DNA of 64,000 bases from Burkholderiales bacterium (GTDB taxonomy: Bacteria; Pseudomonadota; Gammaproteobacteria; Burkholderiales; Burkholderiaceae_C), in NCBI GenBank assembly GCA_021414305.1, contig JAIOOS010000011.1, positions 62,001-126,000 on the forward strand. The letters are read 5' to 3'. The notes beneath the pieces are model-generated. The model saw nothing but the letters and a program-made list of their open reading frames with translations, ran no database searches and was not told the DNA's origin. This document shows, one piece after another, positions 43,769 through 53,199 of the stretch (position 1 is its first letter; every line of letters starts with the position of its first letter). A program made the translations under genes and the position numbers.

Positions 43769-45080
43769 GCCCGCTGGGCGCGTGGCGAGGCGTTAGGCGT
43801 GGGCTGCGATGCGTTAGCTTTGCTCCGCGTATGTCGGCTTGCCCTTTTCGTATCGAAGGCTTCGCGCCGTCGCGCAGCAGATCGCAGTAGTCCGCCCACT
43901 CCTGCATCATGTCGCGACGCTGCTGCAAAAACTCGGCTCGGTCATAGGCGCTGCCGAGCGGGCCGCTCTTCATGTGCGCAAGCTGCGCCTCGACGACATC
44001 CGGAGCCACATTCAACCTCTCGACTATGAGGGTTCGCGCACTCGACCGGAAGCCGTGCGCGCTGTGCACATCCTTTCCATAGCCGAGCCGGCGCAGAGCT
44101 ACGTTGATGGTGTTCTCACTCATGCACCGGCCTTGCCCGTGCAGACTGGGAAATACGTACTTGCCATGCCCTGTGAGCGGCCAAATCTCTCTCAACAGCT
44201 CCACTGCCTGGCGCGAGAGCGGGACCACGTGGGGGCGACCGTTCTCCTTCCCGTATCGACTCCGCTTCATCTCTGCCGCAGCGATCGTCCAAGCTGCTGT
44301 TCCTTCAAGCTGGAGATGAGCCCACTGCATGGCGCGCAAGTTGCCAGGCCGCTGAAATGTCAGCGCCGAGAGTTGTAGTCCAATGCGCGTTACCAAGCTG
44401 CCTTGGTAGTCCGAAATTGCGCGTAACAGGAAGCCGAACTCCTGCGGTTCCACAATTGCAGCCATGTGTTTCACCAACACTGGTCTCAAGGCGCCTCGAA
44501 GGTCGGAGGCGGGATTTCGTTCGCAGCGTCCGGTCGCCACGCCGTAACGAAAAACCTGTCCGCACGATTGGCAGATGCTGTGCACGGTCTCGCGTACGCC
44601 CCGGGCTTCTACCCGCCGCAAGGTCTGAAGCAACATCGGCGCTGTCACTTCAGCCAACGGCTTGGAGCCGATCCATGGAAAGACGTCCTTTTGCAGACGT
44701 TCGAGCCATCTTGTCGCGTGCGGCACGCTCCACTCCGCGCGCTTGATGTCGAGAAACTCGAGCGCGACCGCCTCGAAGCTGTCGGCAGTAACGACACTGA
44801 CGGCCTTGGCCTCCTTCCGGGCAGCGCTCGGATCAACTCCCTGTGCCAGCAGCTTGCGAGCGGCGAGATGCTTTTCGCGAGCCTCTTTAAGGCTGACATT
44901 CGGCCAGACGCCAAAGGAAAGAAGCTTCTCGGATCCCGCAAAGTCGTAGGCGTACCGCCAGTACTTGGCGCCGTTTTCCTTCAACAGCAAAAACAGGCCA
45001 TGCCCATCCGAACGCTTCTTGGGTCCGTTGCCCAACGTCGCTTTCCTGATCGCGACTGCGGTGAGCTTGTTGGTTGCCAT
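43755..45080 (-). CDS. P4-type tyrosine integrase
   Basis: 441 aa. Residues about 1-95 are the arm-binding DUF4102 domain (SDGHGLFLLLKENGAKYWRY). A SAM-like core-binding domain runs to about 200. The catalytic domain has the first Arg in QRPGNLRAMQW, the box-II motif HGFRSSARTLI, the His in AQLAHM and the nucleophile Tyr in SAYDRAEFLQQRRDMM. The C-terminal 15 residues are encoded partly by the tRNA-Lys fragment. It lies about 175 bp from tRNA-Gly(CCC). Confidence 0.94.
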   Translation of the reverse strand: MATNKLTAVAIRKATLGNGPKKRSDGHGLFLLLKENGAKYWRYAYDFAGSEKLLSFGVWPNVSLKEAREKHLAARKLLAQGVDPSAARKEAKAVSVVTADSFEAVALEFLDIKRAEWSVPHATRWLERLQKDVFPWIGSKPLAEVTAPMLLQTLRRVEARGVRETVHSICQSCGQVFRYGVATGRCERNPASDLRGALRPVLVKHMAAIVEPQEFGFLLRAISDYQGSLVTRIGLQLSALTFQRPGNLRAMQWAHLQLEGTAAWTIAAAEMKRSRYGKENGRPHVVPLSRQAVELLREIWPLTGHGKYVFPSLHGQGRCMSENTINVALRRLGYGKDVHSAHGFRSSARTLIVERLNVAPDVVEAQLAHMKSGPLGSAYDRAEFLQQRRDMMQEWADYCDLLRDGAKPSIRKGQADIRGAKLTHRSPRLTPRHAPSGPLNP

Positions 45081-45255
45081 TGGGGGGTAACTTTGCCATA
45101 ACTCAGCTCGGAGGGAGCCGAGTTACCCGGAATGTACCCCCTAATTTCGCTGGATGTCAAAAAACGGTCGCGGACTTAGCCGGACGAAAATTCGGCTTTC
45201 ACGGGGCGTAGAGGGGTAAGAACCGGACCTTCGCGGACGTCTTTGGACGATGTCC
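45081..45255. promoter_or_regulatory. Integrase upstream region with hairpin
   Basis: The 175 nt between integrase and tRNA-Gly carry a hairpin-forming AACTCAGCTCGG / CCGAGTT pair near 45100-45125. They also carry GGGGGTAAC and GTTACCC / TACCCCC segments on its two sides, a layout that could form an operator or an integrase/excisionase site. Confidence 0.4.
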
Positions 45256-45329
45256 TGGAGCGGGTGAGGGGAATCGAACCCCTGTATGAAGCTTGGGAAG
45301 CTGCCGTTCTGCCATTGAACTACACCCGC
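45256..45329 (-). tRNA. tRNA-Gly(CCC)
   Basis: The minus strand reads GCGGGTGTAGTTCAATGGCA, an anticodon arm with loop TTCCCAA (anticodon CCC), a T-arm GGGGTTCGATTCCCC and an acceptor end CACCCGC followed by TCCA. All stems pair. Its 3' end points toward the integrase and the accessory region. Confidence 0.93.
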
Positions 45330-45351
45330 GCGCAGCGAGTTTACGAGATCC

Positions 45352-46917
45352 CTAGAGCTGCGACTCGATCGGCAGCAGGCCGAGGAACCACACGCCGAGT
45401 TTGCGCATCGCGCCGACCCCGGGCTCCTCGTCGTGCTTCACGACCCCCGTGGCCGTGTTCTCGATCCAGACGAGATGCGGCGCCGGCCCGGCCGACTTCT
45501 CCACCCGCCAGGCCACCTGGTCGAGCGCCGCAAGAAGGCCGTCGGCGAGCGCGCGCGCCATCGGCTCGCTCTCGCAGACGACGCCGATCTCGGTATTGAG
45601 CTGCGACGAGCGCGGGTCGAGGTTCAACGAGCCGATGAACACGGCCCGCCGGTCGAACACGAAGGTCTTGGCATGCAGGGAGGCGCTCGAGCTGCCCGTC
45701 TGCCGGTTCTTGCCCCGGGCGCGCTCGTACTCGATGGCGCCCGGCTTGAATTCGTACAGCCGGACGCCCCCGTCGAGCAGCGCCTCCCGGTAGCGCTTGT
45801 AGCCGGCATGCACCGCGCCAACGTCGGTCGCGGCGAGCGAGTTGGTCAGCACGGTGACCCGAACGCCCCGGGCGACGAGGCCGCGCAGCCAGGCGACGCC
45901 GGCATCGCCGGGAACGAAGTACGGCGAGACGATCAGCAGCTCGCTCTGCATCTGCCGGGCGATGACGCCGAGCTGCGGCAGCAGATGCCCATCGAGATCG
46001 TCCGGCGCGCGGCTCACCTTCTGCGGGTCGTCGACGACCAGGAGGGTCCGGCCCCAGAACAGGCCGTCGTTTCGCGCGGCCAGACGCTCGGCCATCGTCG
46101 ACCGGGCGCCGCTGACGTAGGGGCTCTCGCGCTGCGCCTCGACGAACGCGGCCAGCTCGGCGCGCAGCGCGTCCAGTCCCGCCGCCTTGCCCGAGCGCCC
46201 GGCCAGCGCCGCGATCGGAATCGACATCGGCGCGTTCCAGTAGGCGTCGAAGGCCTTCGACACCTCGGCCACGGCCGGGCCCATGGTTTCCACGTCGAGA
46301 TCGCTGAACACCACGCCGCCGTGCGCATCGAAGTACTCGTCGCCGATGTTGCGCCCGCCCAGGACCGCGCGCTGGTTGTCGGCGACGAACGACTTGTTGT
46401 GCATGCGCCGGTTGACGCGCGAGAAGTCGGCCAGCATGCCCAGGCCGCGGAAGGCGCGCGAGGCGACCGGGTTGAACAGCCGGACCTCGATGTTCGGATG
46501 CGCGTCGAGGCTCAGCACGACCTCGTCGTTCGCCTTGGTGCCGACGTCGTCGATCAGGATGCGCACGCGCACGCCGCGGTCGGCGGCGCGCAGCAGCGCG
46601 TTGGCGAACAGCCGCCCGGTCAGGTCGTCGTGCCAGATGTAGTACTGCACGTCGAGCGAGCGCTCCGCGCGCTCGGCCAGGACCATGCGCACGAGCAGCG
46701 CGTCGACGCCGTTGGGCAGCGGCCGGAATCCGCTCTGCCCGGGGTGCGCCTTCAGCAGCTCGGCGGCCGATCGGCCCAGCGTGGTCGACGCGGTGTCCTC
46801 GAGCGCGCGCGACTCGGTGCGCTCGTATCCGGCGGGCAGGCTGGCGCAGCCGCCCATCAACAGCAGCACGACGATGGCGATCTGGCGCCGCAGGGTCAGG
46901 CGTTTCCGGCACTGCAT
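45352..46917 (-). CDS. Phospholipase-D-family lipoprotein, cardiolipin-synthase-like
   Basis: 521 aa with a lipoprotein signal (VLLLMGGC). Two HKD motifs are present: [18 protein letters not shown] and [18 protein letters not shown]. This architecture matches the ClsC/YmdC-like branch, which makes cardiolipin from two phospholipids. It is the first gene of the GC-rich core region. The next gene, trmB, is divergent. Confidence 0.9.
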   Translation of the reverse strand: MQCRKRLTLRRQIAIVVLLLMGGCASLPAGYERTESRALEDTASTTLGRSAAELLKAHPGQSGFRPLPNGVDALLVRMVLAERAERSLDVQYYIWHDDLTGRLFANALLRAADRGVRVRILIDDVGTKANDEVVLSLDAHPNIEVRLFNPVASRAFRGLGMLADFSRVNRRMHNKSFVADNQRAVLGGRNIGDEYFDAHGGVVFSDLDVETMGPAVAEVSKAFDAYWNAPMSIPIAALAGRSGKAAGLDALRAELAAFVEAQRESPYVSGARSTMAERLAARNDGLFWGRTLLVVDDPQKVSRAPDDLDGHLLPQLGVIARQMQSELLIVSPYFVPGDAGVAWLRGLVARGVRVTVLTNSLAATDVGAVHAGYKRYREALLDGGVRLYEFKPGAIEYERARGKNRQTGSSSASLHAKTFVFDRRAVFIGSLNLDPRSSQLNTEIGVVCESEPMARALADGLLAALDQVAWRVEKSAGPAPHLVWIENTATGVVKHDEEPGVGAMRKLGVWFLGLLPIESQL

Positions 46918-46979
46918 CTTCGTTTCTCCGCGTTCGAGCCAGCCCTACCATTGGACTCCAGACCGGCCCCGACCCCACC

Positions 46980-47681
46980 ATGACGGCACCGCCCGCCGAA
47001 GACCCCGTTTCCCCTGCCCGCCGCCCGATCCGCAGCTACGTCGTCCGGCCGGGCCGGATGGGCCCCGGCCAGGCCCGCGCCCTCGCCGAGCTGGGGCCGC
47101 GCTTCGTGCTGCCGTTCAGCGCAGCGCCGGTCGACTTCGGCCTCGCCTTCGGCCGGCGCGCGCCGCTGGTGCTCGAGATCGGCTTCGGCATGGGCGACGC
47201 CACGGCGACCATCGCGGCGGCGCGGCCCGAGACCGATTTCCTCGGCATCGAGGTCCACCCGCCCGGCGTCGGCGCGCTGCTCAAGCGCATCGGCGAGCTC
47301 GGCCTCACGAACCTGCGCATCGTCCAGCACGACGCGGTCGAGGTGCTCGAGCACATGGTCGCGCCCGGGTCGCTGGCCGGCGTGCACGTCTTCTTTCCCG
47401 ACCCGTGGCACAAGCTGCGCCATCACAAGCGGCGGCTGGTCCAGCCCGACTTCGTGCGCCTGCTCGCCAGCCGGCTCGCCCCGGGTGCGACGCTGCACTG
47501 CGCCACCGACTGGGAGCACTACGCGCTGCAGATGCTGGAGGTGCTTTCGGCCGAGGCCGGCCTGCGCAACACGAGCAGCGGCTTCGCCGAGCGGCCGGCG
47601 CTGCGGCCGCTGACCAAGTTCGAGAACCGCGGCCTCGGCCTCGGCCACGGCGTCTGGGACCTGGTGTTCGAGAAGCGCTGA
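46980..47681 (+). CDS. trmB: tRNA (guanine-N7)-methyltransferase
   Basis: 233 aa. The SAM-binding motif is [27 protein letters not shown] follows, and the diagnostic [13 protein letters not shown] and [11 protein letters not shown] segments of TrmB are present. The enzyme methylates G46 of tRNAs. It ends 14 nt from the convergent uppP gene. Confidence 0.96.
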   Translation: MTAPPAEDPVSPARRPIRSYVVRPGRMGPGQARALAELGPRFVLPFSAAPVDFGLAFGRRAPLVLEIGFGMGDATATIAAARPETDFLGIEVHPPGVGALLKRIGELGLTNLRIVQHDAVEVLEHMVAPGSLAGVHVFFPDPWHKLRHHKRRLVQPDFVRLLASRLAPGATLHCATDWEHYALQMLEVLSAEAGLRNTSSGFAERPALRPLTKFENRGLGLGHGVWDLVFEKR

Positions 47682-47695
47682 GGGCCGCAGGCGCG

Positions 47696-48517
47696 TCAGG
47701 CGTGCCAGTCGACCCAGCCGAACCAGGCCGTCGCCAGGACGACGATGCCGAAGGCGATGCGGTACCAGGCGAAGACGACGAAGGTGTGGGTCGCGATGTA
47801 GCGCAGCAGCCAGCGCACGCACACCCACGCGGCGAGGAAGGAGAAGACCAGGCCGACGGCGAACAGCGGCAGGTCGGCCATCGAGAGCAGCGCCCTCTCC
47901 TTCCACAGGCTGTACGCGCCAGCGCCGATCAGGGTCGGAATGGCGAGGAAGAAGCTGAACTCGGTCGCGGCCTGGCGGCTCAGGCCGAACAGCATGCCGC
48001 CGATGATGGTCGAGCCCGAGCGGCTGGTGCCGGGAATCAGCGCCAGGCACTGCGCCAGGCCGACCGCGAGCGCGTCGACCGGCCGCATCGCGTCGACCGT
48101 CTCGATGCGCGGCTTCATCGTCCGGCGCTCGGCCCAGAGGATGATGAAGCCGCCGACGATGAACGCCGTCGCCACCACGACCGGCGTGAACAGGTGCGCC
48201 TTCACCGCCTTGCCGAACAGCAGGCCGAGCACCACCGCCGGCACGAAGGCGATGGCGATGTTGATCGCGAAGCGGCGCGCCCGCAGGTCGCTGCCGAGTC
48301 CGGCCAGGGTCTCGGCGAGGCGCTGCTTGTAGATGATCATCACCGCGAAGATCGCGCCGGTCTGGATCGCGATCTCGAACACCTTGCTCTTCTCGTCGGT
48401 GAAGCCGAGCAGCGAGCCGGCGAGGATCAGGTGGCCGGTGCTGGAGATGGGCAGGAACTCGGTCAGTCCCTCGACGATGCCCATCAGGGCGGCCCTGACG
48501 AGCAGCATCAGATCCAA
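47696..48517 (-). CDS. uppP: Undecaprenyl-diphosphatase
   Basis: 273 aa, eight-helix membrane protein. The signature motifs are [20 protein letters not shown] and [18 protein letters not shown]. It recycles the undecaprenyl carrier for peptidoglycan synthesis and is the BacA family bacitracin-resistance protein. Confidence 0.96.
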   Translation of the reverse strand: MDLMLLVRAALMGIVEGLTEFLPISSTGHLILAGSLLGFTDEKSKVFEIAIQTGAIFAVMIIYKQRLAETLAGLGSDLRARRFAINIAIAFVPAVVLGLLFGKAVKAHLFTPVVVATAFIVGGFIILWAERRTMKPRIETVDAMRPVDALAVGLAQCLALIPGTSRSGSTIIGGMLFGLSRQAATEFSFFLAIPTLIGAGAYSLWKERALLSMADLPLFAVGLVFSFLAAWVCVRWLLRYIATHTFVVFAWYRIAFGIVVLATAWFGWVDWHA

Positions 48518-48584
48518 CGGTTTCTCCTCGCGGCAAAGGCCGGCATGTTAGCCGTGCGCGATGTACCGGAAGTGAACGCCGGGC

Positions 48585-49175
48585 TCAGCGAACCAGCGGC
48601 TGCAGCGCGATCTCGATGCCGCTCGAGGTGACGCGCAGGTCGCCCGGCCGCAGGCCCCGGCCCTCGAGCGCGGCCACGTCCTTCGGCCGCAGCGTGTACA
48701 GCACCTGGTCCTCGAGCAGACCGCGGGCGAGCGGCTTGCCCAGCCGGTCGAGCTGGCGCTGCCAGCTCGAGGGCAGGCCGTCGATGACGAAGCGCTCCAC
48801 CCGCACGTCGACCAGGCGGATCGTGTTGTCACTCGGCTCGAAGCGCAGCCCCTCGCTCACCAGCAACGAGCCGGCCAGGCGAGCGGCGATCGCACTGCCG
48901 CCGCTGGCGCGCAGCGCCACCTCGACGCTGATGCGGTTGCTGTCGGGCTGCAGGCCGACGCGCGGCGAGTCGAGGGTGAGATCGATCGCGTCGAGCACCC
49001 GCTTGTCGACCGGAAAGCGGCGCGCGACCATCTCCTGCAGCCGATCCTGCGACAGCTCGATCGTCCGCGGGCCGAAGCTGCCCACGCACCCCGTGAGCGC
49101 AACCGCGGCGCCGCCTATCAGGGCGAGAAACGCGGACCTGCGGGCCCGGTCGGGTCCACCTGGAGCCTGGCTCAT
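48585..49175 (-). CDS. DUF1439 lipoprotein
   Basis: 196 aa with an RR-containing leader and lipobox ALTGC, then the DUF1439 pattern ([38 protein letters not shown]). The ATG at 49175 overlaps the NAD synthetase stop as ATGA, so the two are co-translated. The family is outer-membrane or periplasmic and of unclear role. Confidence 0.85.
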   Translation of the reverse strand: MSQAPGGPDRARRSAFLALIGGAAVALTGCVGSFGPRTIELSQDRLQEMVARRFPVDKRVLDAIDLTLDSPRVGLQPDSNRISVEVALRASGGSAIAARLAGSLLVSEGLRFEPSDNTIRLVDVRVERFVIDGLPSSWQRQLDRLGKPLARGLLEDQVLYTLRPKDVAALEGRGLRPGDLRVTSSGIEIALQPLVR

Positions 49176-51217
49176 GCGTCGGGCACCGTGTCGAGATCGT
49201 CCAGCCACACGGTGGCTTCCGAATCGCTCGGCGCGCGCCAGTCGCCGCGCGGCGAGAGCGACCCGCCCGAGCCGACCTTGGGCGCGTTGGGCACGCACGT
49301 GCGCTTGAACTGGCTGGTCTTGAAGAAGCGGTAGAGGAAGTTGCGCAGGTGCTTCTTGATCTCGGCGAGCGAGTAGGTGTCCTGCCAGGCGGTCCAGGCG
49401 AGGAAGGCGACCTTGCTCGGCGCGTAGCCGAAGCGCAGCACCTGGTGCAGGTGGAAGTCCTGCAGCTCGTACGGGCCGACCGCGTCTTCGGAGCTCTGCG
49501 CCGGCTTCTCGCTCGCATCGCCGGGCACCAGCTCCGGGCTGACCTCGGTGGCGGCGATCTCCTCGAGCACCCGGCTCGCCTCGGCCGGGAGCGAACCGTT
49601 GCCCGCGACCCAGCGCACCAGGTGCTTCACCAGCGTCTTCGGCACGCTGGCGTTGACGTTGTAGTGCGACATGTGGTCGCCGACGCCGTAGGTGCTCCAG
49701 CCGAGCGCGAGCTCGCTCAGGTCGCCGGTGCCGACGACGATGCCGCCGTGCAGGTTCGCGAGGCGGAACAGGTGGCTGGTGCGCTCGCCGGCCTGCACGT
49801 TCTCGAAGGTGATGTCGTACTCGGCCTTGCCTTCGGCGTAGGGATGGCCGATGTCGGCGAGCATCTGCCGGCAGCTCGGCCGGATGTCGATCTCGCCAGC
49901 GCTGCAGCCCACCGCCGCCATCAGCCGCCGCGCCTGGTCGAGGGTGCGGGTGCTGGTGGCGAAGCCAGGCATCGTCCAGGCGAGCACGTTCGCCCGCGGC
50001 AGGCCGAGCAGGTCCATCGCCCGCGCGCAGACGAGCAGCGCGTGGGTGGAGTCGAGCCCGCCGGAGACGCCGATCACGACCTTGTCGATGCCGCTCGCCG
50101 AGAGCCGCTGCACCAGCGCCTGCACCTGGATGCTGTAGACCTCGGCGCAGCGCTCGTCGCGCTTGGCCGGATCGCTCGGCACGTAGGGAAAGCGCTCGAC
50201 CTTGCGGCGCAGGGCCAGGGTGTCCGCCTCCGGCACGGGCAGCTCGAAGCCGACCGTGCGAAAGCCTTCGAGCTCGGCCTTGAAGCGGCCGACCGACTGG
50301 CCGAAGGTGTTCTGCCGCATGCGCTCTCGCGAGACCCGCTCCAGATCGACGTCGGCGGCGATGAAGTGGGCGCCGTTGACGAAGCGTTCCGACTCGGCGA
50401 GCAGCTCGCCGGCCTCGTAGATCAGCGCCTGGCCGTCCCACGCCATGTCGGTGGTCGACTCGCCGACGCCGGCCGAGGTGTAGAGACACGCCGCCTGGCA
50501 GCGCGCCGACTGCTGGCCGACGAGCTGGTGCCGGTAGTCGGCCTTGCCGATCGTGATGTTCGAAGCCGAGAGGTTGACCAGCACGGTGGCGCCTGCCATC
50601 GCCGCCAGCGTCGAGGGCGGGATCGGCACCCAGAGGTCTTCGCAGATCTCGACGTGCAGGCGCAGCAGCGGCTGGTTGCTCGCCTCGAAGATCAGCGCGT
50701 TGCCGAAGGGCACGGTCTCGCCGCCTATCGTCACTTCGCGCGACAGCGCGTTGTCGGCGGCGGTGAACTGGCGCGCCTCGTAGAACTCGCCGTAGTTCGG
50801 CAGGTAGCTCTTGGGGGCGACGCCGAGGACCCGGCCGCCGGAAACGACCGCCGCGCAGTTGAAGAGCAGGTGGTCGACGCGCAGCGGCACCCCGACGATG
50901 GCCGTCACCGGAATCCGCGCCGTCGCCTCGGCCACCTGGGCCAGCGCCGCCTCACAGGCGTCGAGCAGCGCCCGCTGGTGGAACAGGTCGTCCGAGGTGT
51001 AGGCTGCCAGGCCCAGTTCCGGCAGGGCGACGACCGAGGCGCCCTCGGCGGCAACGCGCTCGAGCATGGCGATCGTCTCGGCGGCATTGAAGGCAGGGTC
51101 GGCGACGCGGATGCGCGGCACCGCGACGGCGACCCGGACGAAATCGTGACGGTAGGGATGGTGGAACGGCAGCGTCTGCTTCACCGTGCGAGCGCCTCCT
51201 TGGCTGGCGAGCATCAT
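49172..51217 (-). CDS. nadE: Glutamine-dependent NAD+ synthetase
   Basis: 681 aa. The N-terminal nitrilase-type glutaminase has the Glu of LPELGL, the Lys of [13 protein letters not shown] and the Cys of EICEDLWVP. The C-terminal synthetase has the P-loop [10 protein letters not shown] and [14 protein letters not shown]. It amidates deamido-NAD using glutamine-derived ammonia. Length is normal for the two-domain type. Confidence 0.95.
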   Translation of the reverse strand: MMLASQGGARTVKQTLPFHHPYRHDFVRVAVAVPRIRVADPAFNAAETIAMLERVAAEGASVVALPELGLAAYTSDDLFHQRALLDACEAALAQVAEATARIPVTAIVGVPLRVDHLLFNCAAVVSGGRVLGVAPKSYLPNYGEFYEARQFTAADNALSREVTIGGETVPFGNALIFEASNQPLLRLHVEICEDLWVPIPPSTLAAMAGATVLVNLSASNITIGKADYRHQLVGQQSARCQAACLYTSAGVGESTTDMAWDGQALIYEAGELLAESERFVNGAHFIAADVDLERVSRERMRQNTFGQSVGRFKAELEGFRTVGFELPVPEADTLALRRKVERFPYVPSDPAKRDERCAEVYSIQVQALVQRLSASGIDKVVIGVSGGLDSTHALLVCARAMDLLGLPRANVLAWTMPGFATSTRTLDQARRLMAAVGCSAGEIDIRPSCRQMLADIGHPYAEGKAEYDITFENVQAGERTSHLFRLANLHGGIVVGTGDLSELALGWSTYGVGDHMSHYNVNASVPKTLVKHLVRWVAGNGSLPAEASRVLEEIAATEVSPELVPGDASEKPAQSSEDAVGPYELQDFHLHQVLRFGYAPSKVAFLAWTAWQDTYSLAEIKKHLRNFLYRFFKTSQFKRTCVPNAPKVGSGGSLSPRGDWRAPSDSEATVWLDDLDTVPDA

Positions 51218-51257
51218 GGCATGCGCTCGGCCGGGGCGCCCGGGCGATCGGATACAT

Positions 51258-51277
51258 TACTGACCGCCCAGTCAGTA
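51258..51277. promoter_or_regulatory. Palindromic operator for the TetR regulator
   Basis: TACTGAC-6 nt-GTCAGTA lies 9 nt before the TetR gene ATG. A perfect 7-bp inverted repeat in this position is typical of autoregulating TetR repressors of efflux operons. Confidence 0.7.
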
Positions 51278-51286
51278 CCCTACCCC

Positions 51287-52000
51287 ATGACCCTGCGAGC
51301 CCCTCTGCCGGCGGCCGTTCCCACCGCCCTTCGCCAGCGCCGCAAGGAGGCGCGGCCCCAGGAGCTGCTCGATGCCGCCCTCGACCTGTTCGTCGAGAAG
51401 GGCTTCGCCGCGACCCGTTCCGAGGAAGTCGCCACCCGCGCCGGCGTCTCCAAGGGCACCCTGTACCTCTACTACCCGAGCAAGGAAGACCTGCTCAAGG
51501 AAGTGATCCGCCACAACGTGGTGAACCAGATCGCCGAGGGCATGGAGATCGTTCGCGCCTTCGAAGGCAGCGCTTCCGAGCTGCTCGCCTACGTGTTGCG
51601 CCTGTGGTGGGAACGGGTCGGCGAGACCCGCGCCTCGGGGATCCTGAAGCTGATGATGTCCGAGGTGCGCAACTTCCCCGAGATCGCCCAGTTCTGGATC
51701 GACGAGGTGATCTCGCCGGCGCACCGGATGATCGCCGGGATCGTGGAGCGCGGCATCGACGGCGGCGAGTTCCGGCCGGTCAACGTCGAGAACGCCGTTC
51801 ACGCCCTGATCGCGCCGCTGCTGTTCCTGGTGATGAACAAGCATTCGCTCGGCGCCTGCGTCGCCAGCGCGAGGCTCGATCCCAAGGCGGTGATCGACGC
51901 CCAGGTCGACCTGGTGCTGCATGGCCTGCAGACGGCGGCCGCCAAGCCGGAGGCCTTGCCCGCCCGGCCGGCGCGCAAGGCCGCGGGGAGCCGGCGATGA
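51287..52000 (+). CDS. TetR-family repressor of the efflux operon
   Basis: 237 aa. The HTH lies at about residues 20-65 (LDAALDLFVEKGFAATRSEE, VATRAGVSKGTLYLYYPSKE), followed by a helical ligand domain and a basic Ala/Pro tail. Its stop overlaps the adaptor start (ATGA). It probably represses this operon through the palindrome in front. Confidence 0.93.
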   Translation: MTLRAPLPAAVPTALRQRRKEARPQELLDAALDLFVEKGFAATRSEEVATRAGVSKGTLYLYYPSKEDLLKEVIRHNVVNQIAEGMEIVRAFEGSASELLAYVLRLWWERVGETRASGILKLMMSEVRNFPEIAQFWIDEVISPAHRMIAGIVERGIDGGEFRPVNVENAVHALIAPLLFLVMNKHSLGACVASARLDPKAVIDAQVDLVLHGLQTAAAKPEALPARPARKAAGSRR

Positions 52001-53187
52001 AGCGCTGGCAGCGCTGGACGATTCCGGTCGTCGTCGTCGCCGTGCTCGGCGGCTTCGTCGCCCGGGCGCTCATCGCCAAGAAGAACGAGCAGGCGGCGCA
52101 GACGGCGCCGGCCAAGCCGGCAGGCGGTCTCGACCTCGCGCCCGGCGACCTGGTCGTGGCCAGAAGCGTCGACCTGCCGCGCACCCTCGAGATCTCGGGC
52201 GGGCTGAAGGCGGTCAACAGCGCCGTCATCCGCGCCCGGGTCGCCGCCGAGGTGAAGTCGCTGACCGTGCGCGAGGGCGACAAGGTCCAGGCCGGCCAGG
52301 TGCTCGGCCAGCTCGACACGACCGAGCTCGAGCTGAAGCTGAAGCAGGCCGAGCAGACCGCCTCATCGACCAAGTCGCAGCTCGACATCGCCACCCGGGC
52401 GCTGGAGAACAACCGCGCCCTGGTGGCGCAGGGCTTCATCTCCGCCACCGGCCTCGAGACCTCGATCTCGAACGAGGCTGGCGCGCGCGCCAGCTACGAC
52501 GCCGCGCTATCGGCCGTCGCCCTGGCGAGGAAGAGCCGCAACGACGCGACCCTGGTCGCGCCGATCTCCGGGCTGGTGGCGCAGCGGATGGCGCAGGCCG
52601 GCGAGCGGGTGGCGATCGACACCAAGCTGGTCGAGATCGTCGACCTCGCGCAGATCGAGGTCGAAGCCGCCCTGGCGCCCGACGACGTGGCGGCGCTGAC
52701 CATCGGCCGCAGCGCGACGCTGCAGGTCGACGGCATCGCCGCGCCGGTGACGGCCCGGGTCGCGCGCATCAACCCGAGCGCCCAGGCCGGCACCCGGGCG
52801 ATCATGGTCTACCTCGCGGTCGAGCCCCAGCCGGCGCTCCGCCAGGGCCTGTTCGCCCGCGGGACGATCGAGCTCGACCGCAAGCGGGCCCTCGCCCTGC
52901 CGCTTTCGACGGTGCGCACTGACCAGGCGCGGCCGTACGTGATGCTGGTCAAGGACGGTCGCGCCGCGGCCACGCCGGTCCTGCTCGGCGCGCGCGGCAC
53001 GATCGGCGGCGAGCCCTGGGTCGAGATCACGAGCGGCCTCGGCGAAGGCGCGCAGGTGCTCGGCGCCAGCACCGGCGTCGTCCGCGACGGCACGCCGGTG
53101 CGCCTCTCGGCGCAGCCCGCCGCCGTGCCCGCCTCGGCGATCGTTCCGGCGGGCGCCGTCGCCGTGGGCGCGTCGGCGCCGCGCTGA
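51997..53187 (+). CDS. RND efflux periplasmic adaptor (membrane fusion protein)
   Basis: 396 aa. An N-terminal membrane anchor is followed by the biotinyl-lipoyl-like barrel halves (VKSLTVREGDKVQAGQVLGQ, DATLVAPISGLVAQRMAQAG), a coiled-coil hairpin between them and the beta-barrel domain. It connects the RND pump to TolC across the periplasm. A Pro/Ala-rich tail ends the protein. Confidence 0.93.
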   Translation: MKRWQRWTIPVVVVAVLGGFVARALIAKKNEQAAQTAPAKPAGGLDLAPGDLVVARSVDLPRTLEISGGLKAVNSAVIRARVAAEVKSLTVREGDKVQAGQVLGQLDTTELELKLKQAEQTASSTKSQLDIATRALENNRALVAQGFISATGLETSISNEAGARASYDAALSAVALARKSRNDATLVAPISGLVAQRMAQAGERVAIDTKLVEIVDLAQIEVEAALAPDDVAALTIGRSATLQVDGIAAPVTARVARINPSAQAGTRAIMVYLAVEPQPALRQGLFARGTIELDRKRALALPLSTVRTDQARPYVMLVKDGRAAATPVLLGARGTIGGEPWVEITSGLGEGAQVLGASTGVVRDGTPVRLSAQPAAVPASAIVPAGAVAVGASAPR

Positions 53188-53199
53188 GGCCACTCGCTC

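Noticed and set aside
49349..52000. 883-aa open frame on + strand
   Set aside because: Its first 646 codons are antisense to nadE in GC-rich DNA; only the last 237 codons, the TetR gene from 51287, are real.
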